Of a stretch of DNA of 64,000 nt, positions 1 through 9,276 are shown piece after piece. The stretch spans positions 26,197-90,196 of the forward strand of contig NZ_AXAI01000023.1 in NCBI RefSeq assembly GCF_000472425.1, in the 5' to 3' direction. This stretch comes from Bradyrhizobium sp. Tv2a-2. GTDB lineage: Bacteria; Pseudomonadota; Alphaproteobacteria; Rhizobiales; Xanthobacteraceae. The stretch's first letter is position 1. Each line of letters opens with the position of its first letter. The position numbers and the translations under genes were made by a program. The notes below the pieces were generated by a model, which was not told the DNA's origin, did not search any database, and was given only the letters and a program-made list of their open reading frames with translations.

Positions 1-839
1 GCGTTCGGCCGGCCCGGCGCGTTGTGGTCGTCGGCGCCCATGATGAACAGCGTCGACTCGGTGATGAGCGGAATCTCGTGCGCTACCGGCTCGCGATAGA
101 TCATCTGGTAGGAGGCGACGAAGGACCGCAGCCAGCGCGGATAATCGGCGCTGCCCTTGATGTTGAAGCGTGCGTCGATGAACGGCGTCACCTGGTCGGG
201 CGGCAGGTGAATCGCATAATTGGTCTCAAGCTGCTTGCGGTAGCCCTCCGCGGTGAGCTTGTCCTCGGTGTCGATGATCTTCTCCGTGGGCGCCGGTGGC
301 ACGTAGAGCCGGTAATCCTCCAGACCGATCGGCGCGGTCAGCACGAGATGATTGACGCGGTCGGGATAAGCGCGGGCAATGCGCACCGCGAGCATGCCGC
401 CCATGGAGTGTGCGACGACATCGGCCTTGGCGATCTGTAGATGATCGAGCAGCGCGATGGTGTTGCGCGCCAGGTTGTCGAAGTGCAGGTCGCCTTGCTG
501 CTTGGAGGATTTGCCGAAGCCGATCTGGTCCGGCACCACGACGCGATAGCCGGCGCCGCCCAGGACCTTGATGACCGGCGCCCAGTAGCTCGCCGGAAAA
601 TTGCGGCCGTGCAACAGCACGACGGTGCGGCCGTTCGGCTGCGCGGGCTGCACGTCCATATAGGCCATGCGCAGCTCCTCGCCGTCATTGATGACCGGCA
701 GGAAGCTCACGGGATAAGGATAGGGGAAGCCTTCCAGCGCGATGCCATAGGGCTCGCGGGGCGCATCGGCGGCGAAGCTCGACGTGAAGGGAGCGAGGAG
801 GACGGCGGCGAAGATGGAGGCAATGACGGTGTGGCGCAT
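1..839 (-). CDS. Alpha/beta hydrolase, exported, C-terminus cut by window edge
   Basis: The reading frame starts at an ATG (complement of 837-839) and runs open off the left edge, so the C-terminus is missing. The first 23 or so residues form a Sec signal peptide ending in FAADA, so the enzyme is probably periplasmic. About 90 residues in, VVLLHGRNFPASYW is the oxyanion-hole HG motif, followed by a VVPDQIGFGKSS strand-turn and the nucleophile elbow AHSMGGM with the catalytic serine. These are hallmarks of the alpha/beta hydrolase fold. The catalytic acid may be in the late DDHN segment; the expected histidine lies beyond the edge. The substrate cannot be told. It is divergent from nothing nearby and is followed upstream by the ArsR-type gene on the same strand. 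Confidence 0.85.
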   Translation of the reverse strand, partial: MRHTVIASIFAAVLLAPFTSSFAADAPREPYGIALEGFPYPYPVSFLPVINDGEELRMAYMDVQPAQPNGRTVVLLHGRNFPASYWAPVIKVLGGAGYRVVVPDQIGFGKSSKQQGDLHFDNLARNTIALLDHLQIAKADVVAHSMGGMLAVRIARAYPDRVNHLVLTAPIGLEDYRLYVPPAPTEKIIDTEDKLTAEGYRKQLETNYAIHLPPDQVTPFIDARFNIKGSADYPRWLRSFVASYQMIYREPVAHEIPLITESTLFIMGADDHNAPGRPN

Positions 840-938
840 GCAACAATGAGCTCGGCGGGTTCGGTACCGCCCGGCTTAAACGCGCGGGCCGCCGGGTCAA
901 GCCCGGCTGCGACGCGCAGCGCGCCTCACACGCGATTG

Positions 939-1634
939 TTATTCGCCGCCTCCGAACAGCGCCGCAAAGCGCTTCTCGCCAGTTCGCGAAAAATTGACCA
1001 CGCGGCTGCCCGGAGCGGGATCGCGCGCCGCCCACTTCAAGTCGGCAAAGCGGGTCATCAGGGCCGCACCGAGCGTGCCCGCCAGGTGATGCCGCCGCTC
1101 GCTCCAGTCGAGGCAGGCCTTGCACACGGGCCGGCGCGGATGGGCGAGCATGTCGGGCGAGATCTGCAGGTTCCTTTCCAGGAAACGTTCGCCCTCGGCG
1201 GTCAGCTCGATCTCCTGCTTCTTCTGCCGCACCAGTCTTTGCGTCTTCATGCTTTCCAGCATCTGCACGCCAAGATCACCGGCCAGGTGATCGTAGCAGA
1301 CGCGGGCGCGGCGCAGCGCGGGATCCTTCGGCCCCGTGCGCACGCGCATGTGGCCGGCGCGCGCCGCAAGACCAGCGAGGCCTTCGAGGACACCGGCGAC
1401 ATCGGGATCGGTGAGGCGGTAATAGCGGTGGCGGCCCTGTTTTTCCAGCTCGACCAGCCCGCCGGCATCGAGCTTGGCAAGATGCGAGCTTGCGGTCTGC
1501 GGCGTGATGCCGGCCTCCTGCGCGAGCTCGCTCGCGGTGAGCGCGCGGCCGTCCATCAAAGCGGTCAGCATGTTCGCGCGAGCGGGGTCGCCGACCAGCG
1601 AAGCGACCATGGCGATATCGGGTCCTGCTTTCAT
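939..1634 (-). CDS. ArsR-family winged-helix transcriptional regulator
   Basis: The 231-residue protein begins MKAGPDIAMVASLVG; a longer frame exists, but this ATG matches the usual ArsR N-terminus. Residues of about 10-85 form a winged helix: LVGDPARANMLTALMDG, the recognition segment ASELAQEAGITPQTASSHL, and a wing around KQGRHRYYRL. This is the COG0640 architecture. The C-terminal half has VCYDHLAGDLGV and a cysteine pair (VCKACLDW), seen in ArsR relatives of about 230 residues. The pair might bind metal, but the classic ELCVCDL metal site is absent. It lies 100 bases upstream of the exported hydrolase on the same strand. The target is unknown. Confidence 0.85.
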   Translation of the reverse strand: MKAGPDIAMVASLVGDPARANMLTALMDGRALTASELAQEAGITPQTASSHLAKLDAGGLVELEKQGRHRYYRLTDPDVAGVLEGLAGLAARAGHMRVRTGPKDPALRRARVCYDHLAGDLGVQMLESMKTQRLVRQKKQEIELTAEGERFLERNLQISPDMLAHPRRPVCKACLDWSERRHHLAGTLGAALMTRFADLKWAARDPAPGSRVVNFSRTGEKRFAALFGGGE

Positions 1635-1692
1635 GCTTCGATGATAACCGAAGCATTGGCGACGGGCAAGGGGGTAGCATGTCCGCAATCAG

Positions 1693-1728
1693 TCGGGGTT
1701 CGATGCTCTCGCATCGCCCGGAATGACA
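1693..1728. repeat. Short intergenic REP-like element, copy 1
   Basis: The sequence reads GGGGTTCGATGCTCTCGCAT then CGCCCGGAATGAC. It shares the core 'GGTTCGATGCT..CGCATCGCCCGGAATGAC' with an element at 12719-12793, and the inverse of it is in 11726-11808. It sits just upstream of the NIPSNAP gene, between divergent genes. Confidence 0.55.
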
Positions 1729-1741
1729 ACCGGAGGCTCCC

Positions 1742-2050
1742 ATGACCATCACCGTCTTCATCCGCTACCAGATCGATCCCTTCAAGCGCGCGCAGTTCGA
1801 GGTGTACGCGAAACGCTGGATGTCCGTCATTCCGAAATGCGGCGGTGACCTGATCGGCTATTTCATGCCGCATGAGGGTACCAACAACATCGCCTACGCC
1901 CTGATCTCGTTCGAGAGTCTGGCCGCTTATGAAGCCTATCGCGCGCGGTTGCGCAGCGACGCGGAAGGTATGGCGAATTTCAACTTTGCCGAGGAGGGCA
2001 AGTTCATCCTCGCGGAGGAGCGCACGTTCCTGCGCAAGGTTGTCGCGTGA
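1742..2050 (+). CDS. NIPSNAP-family protein
   Basis: This 102-residue protein matches the small ferredoxin-like (dimeric alpha/beta barrel) NIPSNAP family. It opens with a beta strand, ITVFIRYQIDPFKRAQFEVY, followed by WMSVIPKCGGDLIGYFMPHEGTNN, which is the typical 'I.r.gG.l.gyf..egt' pattern, and ends with RTFLRKVV. The length is normal for bacterial members. Family members have no agreed catalytic role. The start ATG follows GGAGGCTCC, a good ribosome binding site. It is 51 bases upstream of the lyase gene on the same strand, so the two are probably co-transcribed. Confidence 0.85.
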   Translation: MTITVFIRYQIDPFKRAQFEVYAKRWMSVIPKCGGDLIGYFMPHEGTNNIAYALISFESLAAYEAYRARLRSDAEGMANFNFAEEGKFILAEERTFLRKVVA

Positions 2051-2101
2051 GGGTCGCAACGTTATGTTGATCTCCCGCAAGAACAACAAGGGAGCGAACC
2101 A

Positions 2102-2917
2102 ATGCCGCTGACAGCTGCTGACAAACGCGCCACGTTTCACAACATGCACGAAAGCGGCTGCTTCGTGCTGCCGAATCCGTTCGATGTCGGCAGCGCGAAA
2201 GCGCTGCAGCATCTCGGCTTCAAGGCGATCGCCTCGACCAGCGCCGGATTCGCCTGGACCATCGGCAAGGCGGACAACCGCGTCACTGTGGACGACGTCT
2301 GCGACCATCTCACCGCGCTGTGCGCCTCGGTGGACATTCCCGTCAACGCCGATTTCGAGGGCGGGTTTGCGATCGAGCCCGCGAAGGTCGCCGCCAATGT
2401 GACGCGGGCGGTGAAGACCGGCGTTGCCGGCCTCTCGATCGAGGACTCCACCGGCGACAAGGCGAAACCTCTCTATGAGCGCGGGCTGGCGGTCGAGCGC
2501 ATCAAGGCGGCGCGTACCGCAATCGATGCCGACAAGAGCGGCGTGATGCTGGTCGGGCGCTGCGAGGCGTTTTTGTGGGGGCAGAGCGACCTCAAGCTCG
2601 TGATCGATCGGCTGCTCGCCTATGCCGAAGCGGGCGCGGACTGTCTCTATGCGCCGGGCATCAAGACCAGGGAGGAGATATCGGCTGTCGTAAAGGCGGT
2701 GCATCCCAAGCCGGTGAACCTCCTGATCGGTGCCTCCGGTCTCTCGCTTGCGCATGCGGCGGAGCTTGGCGTGCGCCGGATCAGCGTTGGCGGCTCGCTG
2801 GCGCGGATGGCCTGGGCCGGCTACATGCGCGCCGCGCGCGAGATGGCCGAGAAGGGGACATTCACCGAGCTCGCCGGCGGCTATCCCGGCGGGGAGCTGA
2901 ACAAGATGTTCGGATGA
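2102..2917 (+). CDS. Isocitrate lyase / PEP mutase-family carbon-carbon lyase
   Basis: The 271-residue protein has the TIM-barrel fold of the ICL/PEPM superfamily. NADFEGGF (about residues 82-89) is the metal-binding strand. TGVAGLSIEDSTGD is the next signature, and VGRCEAFLWG replaces the KRCGH loop of true isocitrate lyase. The absence of KRCGH means it is not a classical isocitrate lyase. Family relatives of this size include oxaloacetate decarboxylase, 2-methylisocitrate lyase and phosphonopyruvate hydrolase, and I cannot choose among them. The NIPSNAP gene is directly upstream. The Shine-Dalgarno sequence AAGGGAGCG precedes the ATG. Confidence 0.85.
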   Translation: MPLTAADKRATFHNMHESGCFVLPNPFDVGSAKALQHLGFKAIASTSAGFAWTIGKADNRVTVDDVCDHLTALCASVDIPVNADFEGGFAIEPAKVAANVTRAVKTGVAGLSIEDSTGDKAKPLYERGLAVERIKAARTAIDADKSGVMLVGRCEAFLWGQSDLKLVIDRLLAYAEAGADCLYAPGIKTREEISAVVKAVHPKPVNLLIGASGLSLAHAAELGVRRISVGGSLARMAWAGYMRAAREMAEKGTFTELAGGYPGGELNKMFG

Positions 2918-2988
2918 CAGTGTTTGGATGACAGGAGCTAGGCAGATGAGGCGGGCATGGCCCGCCGCATCTGGAGATCGCCGAGGCC

Positions 2989-3384
2989 TCAGCGGTTGTC
3001 GTTGGTCTGGCCGGCGGTTGGGTGATCAGTGCGGTCGACCTCCGATCCTGTCGGGGAGGATTGCGGCGGGGTCGTGCGGTTCGGTGCGGATCCCGTGGTC
3101 ATGCCGGGCTGGCTGTTGGGGTTGGCGGGCCTGGTCTGCGCGGTCTGTGCCGGCGGGGCTGTCGAGGCATCGTGGACGCTGGAATTATTCAGGCCGTAGA
3201 ACACGGCCCCTAACACCAGCGCGATACCGAGCGCGAACAGCGCCATCTTGCCTGCGCTGGCCGGGCCTTCGGCGAGCTCCGGATCGAACTGCGCTTCGCG
3301 TTCAAGCCGGGCTTCCCGGTCGAGGTCATACTCGCTCATGGTGGGACGATAGGGGTCATAAGGATCATTCGGACTGCGTGCCAT
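2989..3384 (-). CDS. Hypothetical single-pass membrane protein
   Basis: This 131-residue protein has a charged N-terminus (NDPYDPYRP, then an Arg/Glu-rich stretch). One hydrophobic helix follows at about residues 47-66 (MALFALGIALVLGAVFYG). The C-terminal half is a long low-complexity tail rich in Pro, Thr, Gln, Asn and Ser. The layout suggests a cytoplasmic N-terminus and a disordered periplasmic tail. I recognise no domain. The start at 3384 is chosen because the DPYDPYRP segment looks native; MSEYD at 3339 is an alternative. The gene is convergent with nothing and divergent from the TRIC gene. Confidence 0.7.
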   Translation of the reverse strand: MARSPNDPYDPYRPTMSEYDLDREARLEREAQFDPELAEGPASAGKMALFALGIALVLGAVFYGLNNSSVHDASTAPPAQTAQTRPANPNSQPGMTTGSAPNRTTPPQSSPTGSEVDRTDHPTAGQTNDNR

Positions 3385-3532
3385 GGTGGCTCCTTCGTTC
3401 GCCTCCGTTGCCCCCTAGACAATGGTCTAGCAGGGTGCGCCGTTCCGCACGGAACAAGTGGTTTGCGCGGGACTGTTCAGCGCGGAACCCGGGCTTTAGG
3501 TTCCTGCAAACGGCCATCTCCCGGAGCACACC

Positions 3533-4174
3533 ATGTGGAACTTGCCGCCAAGCGATTCCGTCCTGCACTTTCTGTCGTTTGTCGCGCTGGCAGCCCAAGC
3601 CATGACCGCGGCGCTGGCGGCGGGGCGGCGCAGCATGGACTGGCTCGGGGTGTGCCTGCTCGGCTGCATCACCGCGCTTGGCGGTGGCACCATCCGCGAC
3701 CTGCTGCTCGGGCATTATCCGCTGGTGTGGGTGCAAAACCCCTTCTACCTCGAGCTGACCGTGATGGCGGCCTTCGTCACCATTCTGTTGGCCCGCCTGG
3801 TGCATCGGCTTTACCTCGCCTTCCTCGTGCTGGATGCGATCGGGCTGGTCGTGTTCACCATGACTGGCTGCGATGTCGCCTGGCAGATGGATGCGTCGCT
3901 GCCGATCGTGATCGTTTCCGGCATGATCACGGGGTGTGCAGGCGGCGTGTTGCGCGACATCCTTTGCAACGATGTGCCGCTGCTGTTTCGCGCCGAGCTC
4001 TATGCCAGCGTCTCGGTCGTCACCGGCCTGTTCTATGCCACAGCCTTTGGGCTGAAGCTGAACGCCGAGCTGTGGACGATCCTGACCTTCGCGCTGGGCC
4101 TGTCGCTGCGGCTGCTCGCCATTCGCTACAAATGGGAGATGCCGAAATTCGTCTTCACCGCGGACGAACGGTAA
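3533..4174 (+). CDS. TRIC-type (UPF0126, YicG/YadS-like) channel
   Basis: The 213-residue, seven-helix membrane protein has two UPF0126 repeats. Repeat 1 carries ALGGGTIRDLLLG and repeat 2 carries GCAGGVLRDILCNDVPLLF; the glycine-rich GGG/GG-R-D turns are the pore-lining signature of prokaryotic TRIC homologues. The length fits the family (about 200-215). Bacterial TRICs form trimeric monovalent-cation channels in the inner membrane; YadS has also been linked to glycine transport. The start ATG follows CCCGGAGCACACC, with GGAG eight bases upstream. The gene is convergent with the cytochrome c gene 11 bases beyond its stop. Confidence 0.92.
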   Translation: MWNLPPSDSVLHFLSFVALAAQAMTAALAAGRRSMDWLGVCLLGCITALGGGTIRDLLLGHYPLVWVQNPFYLELTVMAAFVTILLARLVHRLYLAFLVLDAIGLVVFTMTGCDVAWQMDASLPIVIVSGMITGCAGGVLRDILCNDVPLLFRAELYASVSVVTGLFYATAFGLKLNAELWTILTFALGLSLRLLAIRYKWEMPKFVFTADER

Positions 4175-4185
4175 CGGTAAGGGCT

Positions 4186-5394
4186 CTACCTGGTCTTGCG
4201 GGCTTGGGCGACCTGTTCCGCCGTGACGGCCGACCCTGCGTTGCCCCAGGCGTTGCGAATATAGTTGGTGACGTCGGCGATCTGCTGGTCGGATAGTTGA
4301 CTGGCGTAGGCCGGCATCGATCCCGTGTTGGGGGCGCGCGGCGTCGTCACGGTTTGCGCGCCGTCGAGGATGACGCGCAGCGTCGATGCGGGGTCGGCGG
4401 ATTGCAGCAGCGGATTGCCGGGCAGCGGCGGGTAGATGCGTGGCGCGCCGGAGCCATCGGCCTCATGACAGGCGATGCAGGCATGGGCGTAGACCGCTTC
4501 TCCCGCCTTCATGCTGGTCTCCGGCGGCGGCAGCACCGCCGGTTCCGGCGGGCCCGACGGCAGGCTTTTCAAATAGACGGCGATGGCGTGGATATCGGCG
4601 TCGCTCATCTTCGAGGTGGAGTCGACGATGACTTCGGCCATCGGCCCGTCGGCATGGCTTCTCCCATTGCGGCCGCTTGCGAGGTATTCCGCAATGTCAT
4701 CGACGCTCCAGGATTTAAGCCCGCCGCGCTCGGCGCCATCGAGCCTTGGCGCGAACCAGCCGCCGACCAAGCCGCCCGAGAAGGCGCGGCCGCGCCTGTC
4801 GGCGCCGAATATGTTTTTCGGGGTGTGGCAGACGCCGCAATGGCCGAGACCCTCGACGAGGTAGCGGCCGCGATTCCAGTCAGTGCCTTTCTGCTGCTCC
4901 GGCTGCAGAATGCCGGGCCGGAAGAACAGGTAGTTCCACAGCCGCATCACCACGCGGTGGTTCAGTGGAAAGCGCAGCTCGGGTGGGGGTGCCTTGTTCG
5001 CAAACGGCGTGAGCGTCGAGAGATAGGCGCGGATCGCCAGGATGTCGGGCCGCGTAAGCCTGGTGAAGTTGGGGTAGGGGAAGGCGGGATAGTAACGCGA
5101 GCCATCGGGCGCGACGCCAAAGCGCAAGGCGCCATGGAAATCCTGGTCGCTCCACGCGCCGATCCCGGTCTCGCGATCCGGCGTCAGATTGGGCGAATAG
5201 ATCGCGCCAAAAGGCGTGTCGATCCGCTTGCCCCCGGCGAAGGGTTTTGCGGGATCGGCCGTATGGCAGCCTGCGCAGTCGCCGGCTTCGACCAGAGCCT
5301 TGCCACGCTCGATGGTTTCCTCCGAGGGCTCGGCGGCAAACGCATGCGCGGCGAATGCGCCGCACAAAAACAGACAAGCCAGAATCGCCCGCAT
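4186..5394 (-). CDS. Triheme cytochrome c (alcohol dehydrogenase cytochrome subunit-like)
   Basis: From MRAILACLF the 402-residue protein has a Sec signal peptide ending AHAFAAE. Three CXXCH haem-binding motifs follow: CAGCH near residue 40, CGVCH near 185 and CIACH near 300. The spacing and the motifs TPFGAIYSPNLTPD and GADGMP-like axial methionines (GSMPAYASQLSD) match the membrane-associated cytochrome subunit of quinoprotein or flavoprotein dehydrogenases (gluconate 2-dehydrogenase and alcohol dehydrogenase types). It should pass electrons from a periplasmic dehydrogenase to the quinone pool or oxidase. No partner dehydrogenase lies next to it. A longer frame adds 13 residues with no signal-peptide logic, so I start at 5394. 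Confidence 0.88.
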   Translation of the reverse strand: MRAILACLFLCGAFAAHAFAAEPSEETIERGKALVEAGDCAGCHTADPAKPFAGGKRIDTPFGAIYSPNLTPDRETGIGAWSDQDFHGALRFGVAPDGSRYYPAFPYPNFTRLTRPDILAIRAYLSTLTPFANKAPPPELRFPLNHRVVMRLWNYLFFRPGILQPEQQKGTDWNRGRYLVEGLGHCGVCHTPKNIFGADRRGRAFSGGLVGGWFAPRLDGAERGGLKSWSVDDIAEYLASGRNGRSHADGPMAEVIVDSTSKMSDADIHAIAVYLKSLPSGPPEPAVLPPPETSMKAGEAVYAHACIACHEADGSGAPRIYPPLPGNPLLQSADPASTLRVILDGAQTVTTPRAPNTGSMPAYASQLSDQQIADVTNYIRNAWGNAGSAVTAEQVAQARKTR

Positions 5395-5688
5395 GGATCG
5401 AGTTCTTCCCTGCACCATTCGCTGTTGCGGCATTATAGGGGTGTTACGTCATTTCGCGAGCCCGGTAGGGGACGACACAAGCTGAAAATGGGGCGGCCCG
5501 CCGAGCCATGAAATTGCGAATTGGAGGGGAGGCTGCCCACGCTCCAGATTTGTGATGCGTTGGCGCAAAAATCCGCCCTAGAGTGGCAATCGCGTCCGGG
5601 GCGATTACCTAATTCGGTAGTCAAGAATGAGCCGGGACGACCGAAAAGACGAGCAAAGCGACGGCCAGAGGGCTTCAGTGAGGGTGGA

Positions 5689-8600
5689 ATGGGAATCAAC
5701 CAGGGTGCGATCAGCCTCGACCAGAAATACACCGCGAGCTCCGGCCATGTTTTCCTGACCGGTATCCAGGCGCTGGTCCGCTTGCCGATGGCGCAAATCC
5801 GGAGGGATCGTGCCGCGGGCCTCAAGACCGCGGGCTTCATTTCCGGCTATCGCGGCTCGCCCCTTGGCGGCTACGACCAGCAGCTCTTCGCAGCCCGCAA
5901 GCATCTCGAACAATACAACATCAAATTCCAGCCCGGCGTGAACGAGGATCTCGCGGCGACCGCGATCTGGGGCTCGCAGCAGCTCAATCTCTCTCCCGGC
6001 GCCAACCATGATGGCGTGGTCGGCATCTGGTACGGCAAGGGCCCCGGCGTCGACCGTTGCGGCGACGTGTTCAGGCATGGCAATGCGGCGGGCTCTGCGA
6101 AAAACGGTGGCGTGCTTTGCCTGGCCGGCGATGACCATGGCGCTAAGTCGTCCACGGTCCCGCATCAGTCGGACCACGCCTTCATCTCAGCGCTGATGCC
6201 CTACCTCTATCCGTCCAGCATCCACGAAATGATCGAGATGGGGCTTCTGGGTATCGCGATGTCGCGCTACTCGGGCTGCTGGGTCGGCATGAAGGTAATC
6301 ACCGAGGTGGTGGAGACTACTGCCGAGGTCGATCTCACCGACGAGATGAAGCCTTTCATCATCCCGTCCGATTTCGAGCTGCCGCCGGGTGGCTTGAATC
6401 TGCGCTGGCCCGACGATCGCTTCCAGCAGGATCTGCGCCTGCAGGACTACAAGGGCTATGCGGCGATCGCCTTCGCCCGCGCCAACAAGGTCAACCGCAT
6501 CACCATGGACAGCCCGAACGCGCGTTTCGGCATCATGGCGTCCGGCAAGAGCTACGAGGATGTGCGCCAGGCGCTGCGCGAACTCGGCATCACCGAGGAG
6601 GTCGCCGCCAAGATCGGACTGCGGCTCTACAAGATCGGCATGCCCTGGCCGCTCGAGCCGGAAGGCGTGCGCAATTTCGCGGTCGGGCTGGAAGAGATTT
6701 TCATCATCGAGGAACGGCGCGAGATCGTCGAGAATCAAGTCAAGCAGGAGCTGTTCAACTGGCGTGACGATGTGCGTCCGCGAATCGTCGGCAAGATGGA
6801 CGAGCACGACAAGCGCTTTTTGACCTTCGCCGCCGAGCTGTCGGTCGCCTCGCTTGCAAGCTCGCTGACCGAGCGGCTGCTGCGACTGAACCTCAATCCT
6901 GAGATCGCCGAGATGTTGCGGGCCAAGGCCGACTGGTTCAACGGCCGCGAGGCCAGCCAGGTGCAGAAGCTCCCGCCGGTCTCCCGTACGCCTTACTTCT
7001 GCTCGGGCTGTCCGCACAACACCTCGACCAAGGTCCCCGAAGGCAGCCGCGCCATGGCCGGCATCGGCTGCCATTTCATGGCGCTGTGGATGGACCGGAG
7101 CACCGAGACCTTCACCCATATGGGTGGCGAGGGCGTGCCCTGGGTCGGCATTGCGCCGTTCACCGGCGAGAAGCACATCTTCGCCAATCTCGGCGACGGC
7201 ACCTATTTCCACTCCGGCCTTCTCGCCATCCGCCAGGCGGTCGCCTCCAAGGCCAACATCACCTACAAGATCCTCTACAATGACGCCGTCGCCATGACCG
7301 GCGGCCAGCGTCACGACGGTGACCTCTCGCCGCAGCAGATCACGTTCCAGCTTCATGCCGAAGGCATTCGCGAGATCTGGCTGGTGTCGGAGAATCCGCA
7401 TCTCTATCCGGCCTCCGACATTGCGTCCGGCGTCAAACTCGCGCATCGCGACGAGCTCGATGCCGTCATGAAGACCTGCCGCGAGACGCCCGGCACGTCG
7501 GCCATCGTCTTCGTCCAGACCTGCGCCGCGGAAAAGCGCCGCCGCCGCAAGCGCGGCCTGATGGAAGATCCGGCGCGGCGCGTAATCATCAATCCGGCGG
7601 TGTGCGAGGGCTGCGGCGACTGCTCGGTGCAGTCGAACTGCATCTCGGTCGAGCCGCTGGAGACCGAGCTTGGGCGCAAGCGCACCATCAACCAGTCGAG
7701 CTGCAACAAGGATTATTCGTGTGTGAAGGGCTTTTGCCCGTCCTTTGTCACGGTCGATGGCGCCAAGCTGCGCAGCCGCGCGCCCGCTGATCTCGGCGAG
7801 ATCGGCGAGCTGCCGCAGCCGCCGTCGTTCCCACCGCTCGATCGGCCCTACAATATCGGCGTCGCCGGCGTCGGCGGCACGGGTGTCCTGACCATCGGCG
7901 CGCTGCTCGGCATGGCCGCCCATATCGAGGGCAAGGCGAGCATGCTCCTCGACATGTCGGGCCTTGCGCAGAAGGGCGGCGCAGTGCTCAGCCATGTCCG
8001 GCTTTCCGAACACACTGCGGACGTGACCTGCTCGCGCATCGTCACCGGTACCGCCGATCTCGTACTCGCGGCCGATGAAGTGGTGGCGGCGTCGAAAGAC
8101 ACCATCACGCTTTGTGAGTCCGGCCGCACCATCGGCATCATCAACAGCCACGTCATTCCGACCGCCGATTTCATCCTCAACCGCGACTTCAACTTCCAGA
8201 CCCGCAAGATCAATTCCGTGCTCGAAAGCGCGCTGCGCAAGGAGACGGTGTTCTTCGATTTCACCAAGCCGGCCGAACTGCTGCTCGGCGATTCCATAGC
8301 CACCAACATCATGATGCTGGGCTACGCCTATCAGAAGGGACTGCTGCCTTTGTCGGCGGAGGCGATCGAGAAGGCCATCGAGGTCAATGGCGTCTCCATC
8401 AAAATGAATACCGAGGCGTTCCGGCTCGGACGGCTCGCCGCCGTCGACCCGGCGCGGCTGGAAGGAATGATGAAGGGCCAGGACACTGTCGTCGCGCCGA
8501 AGTCGCTGGACACGATGTCGCTCGACGAGATCATCGCCCATCGCAGTGCGCTGTTGACGGACTACCAGAGCAAGCGGCTCGCCAAGCGTTACCGGGCCCT

Positions 8601-9180
8601 CGTCGATAAGGTGCGTAATGCCGTAGACAAAGGTGGCTATGGTGAGACCCTGTCCCGGGTAGTCGCGATCAACTACGCAAAACTGCTGGCGTACAAGGAC
8701 GAGTACGAGGTGGCACGGCTCTATACCGACGGCCGGTTCGAGCAGCAGTTGCGTGACCAGTTCGAGGGCGAGTTCAAGTTCAACTTCAATCTCGCGCCGC
8801 CCATTCTCGGCGGTGGCAAGGATGCATTGGGGCGGCCGAAGAAACGCGCTTTCGGTGCCTGGATGATGTCGATGTTCCGCGTGCTGGCGAAGCTGCGCTT
8901 CTTGCGTGGCACGCCGCTCGATATTTTTGGCCGCAGCGCCGACCGCAAGCTCGAGCGCGAGCTGATTGCCTCTTACGAAAAGGACGTCGCGACCGTGCTC
9001 GATCTGTTGTCGCCGACGACGATCGAGACCGCAGTCGAACTGTTGTCGCTGCCCGATCGTATCCGCGGCTACGGCCCGGTGAAGGAGAAGGCCGCGAACG
9101 AGGCGAAGGCGCGGCACGCGCAGCTTGTCGCCGATCTCGCCAGCCCGCCGCCTGCGCCACGGCAGTTGGCAGCGGAGTAG
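5689..9180 (+). CDS. Indolepyruvate ferredoxin oxidoreductase, fused alpha/beta/gamma form
   Basis: The 1163-residue protein carries out oxidative decarboxylation of an arylpyruvate or branched 2-oxoacid to the acyl-CoA. Domains in order: a pyruvate:ferredoxin-type N-terminal domain; a TPP-binding domain beginning about residue 437 (FCSGCPHN, then GDGTYFHSG and AMTGGQRHDG); an iron-sulfur stretch about residues 635-690 (CEGCGDC, then SNC and later CNKDYSC); a gamma-type domain from about 720 (GVAGVGGTGVLTIG). The length is that of the rhizobial single-chain enzyme. The start at 5689 follows GAGGGTGGA and gives MGINQGAISLDQKY; the upstream frame extension looks non-coding. It heads a same-strand cluster with thiolase and hydratase genes. 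The long open frame on the opposite strand is compositional. Confidence 0.95.
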   Translation: MGINQGAISLDQKYTASSGHVFLTGIQALVRLPMAQIRRDRAAGLKTAGFISGYRGSPLGGYDQQLFAARKHLEQYNIKFQPGVNEDLAATAIWGSQQLNLSPGANHDGVVGIWYGKGPGVDRCGDVFRHGNAAGSAKNGGVLCLAGDDHGAKSSTVPHQSDHAFISALMPYLYPSSIHEMIEMGLLGIAMSRYSGCWVGMKVITEVVETTAEVDLTDEMKPFIIPSDFELPPGGLNLRWPDDRFQQDLRLQDYKGYAAIAFARANKVNRITMDSPNARFGIMASGKSYEDVRQALRELGITEEVAAKIGLRLYKIGMPWPLEPEGVRNFAVGLEEIFIIEERREIVENQVKQELFNWRDDVRPRIVGKMDEHDKRFLTFAAELSVASLASSLTERLLRLNLNPEIAEMLRAKADWFNGREASQVQKLPPVSRTPYFCSGCPHNTSTKVPEGSRAMAGIGCHFMALWMDRSTETFTHMGGEGVPWVGIAPFTGEKHIFANLGDGTYFHSGLLAIRQAVASKANITYKILYNDAVAMTGGQRHDGDLSPQQITFQLHAEGIREIWLVSENPHLYPASDIASGVKLAHRDELDAVMKTCRETPGTSAIVFVQTCAAEKRRRRKRGLMEDPARRVIINPAVCEGCGDCSVQSNCISVEPLETELGRKRTINQSSCNKDYSCVKGFCPSFVTVDGAKLRSRAPADLGEIGELPQPPSFPPLDRPYNIGVAGVGGTGVLTIGALLGMAAHIEGKASMLLDMSGLAQKGGAVLSHVRLSEHTADVTCSRIVTGTADLVLAADEVVAASKDTITLCESGRTIGIINSHVIPTADFILNRDFNFQTRKINSVLESALRKETVFFDFTKPAELLLGDSIATNIMMLGYAYQKGLLPLSAEAIEKAIEVNGVSIKMNTEAFRLGRLAAVDPARLEGMMKGQDTVVAPKSLDTMSLDEIIAHRSALLTDYQSKRLAKRYRALVDKVRNAVDKGGYGETLSRVVAINYAKLLAYKDEYEVARLYTDGRFEQQLRDQFEGEFKFNFNLAPPILGGGKDALGRPKKRAFGAWMMSMFRVLAKLRFLRGTPLDIFGRSADRKLERELIASYEKDVATVLDLLSPTTIETAVELLSLPDRIRGYGPVKEKAANEAKARHAQLVADLASPPPAPRQLAAE

Positions 9181-9276
9181 GGGGCCTCTCGCGCGGCGGA
9201 ATATTTCGCCGCTTGCCAAGGCGTCGCCGACAGGTCAAGAAATCCGCTGGATCAGGAAACGCCAGCGGAGAACGAG

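Noticed and set aside
441..1745. 434-codon plus-strand frame over the hydrolase and ArsR genes
   Set aside because: It spans two genes of the other strand and has no motifs, so it is antisense noise.
6187..9219. A 1010-codon open frame on the minus strand opposite the indolepyruvate oxidoreductase gene
   Set aside because: It mirrors the high-GC codon structure of the real gene; it has no motifs, many Arg/His/Leu-rich low-order runs and no ribosome binding site. The plus-strand protein has complete TPP and FeS motifs.
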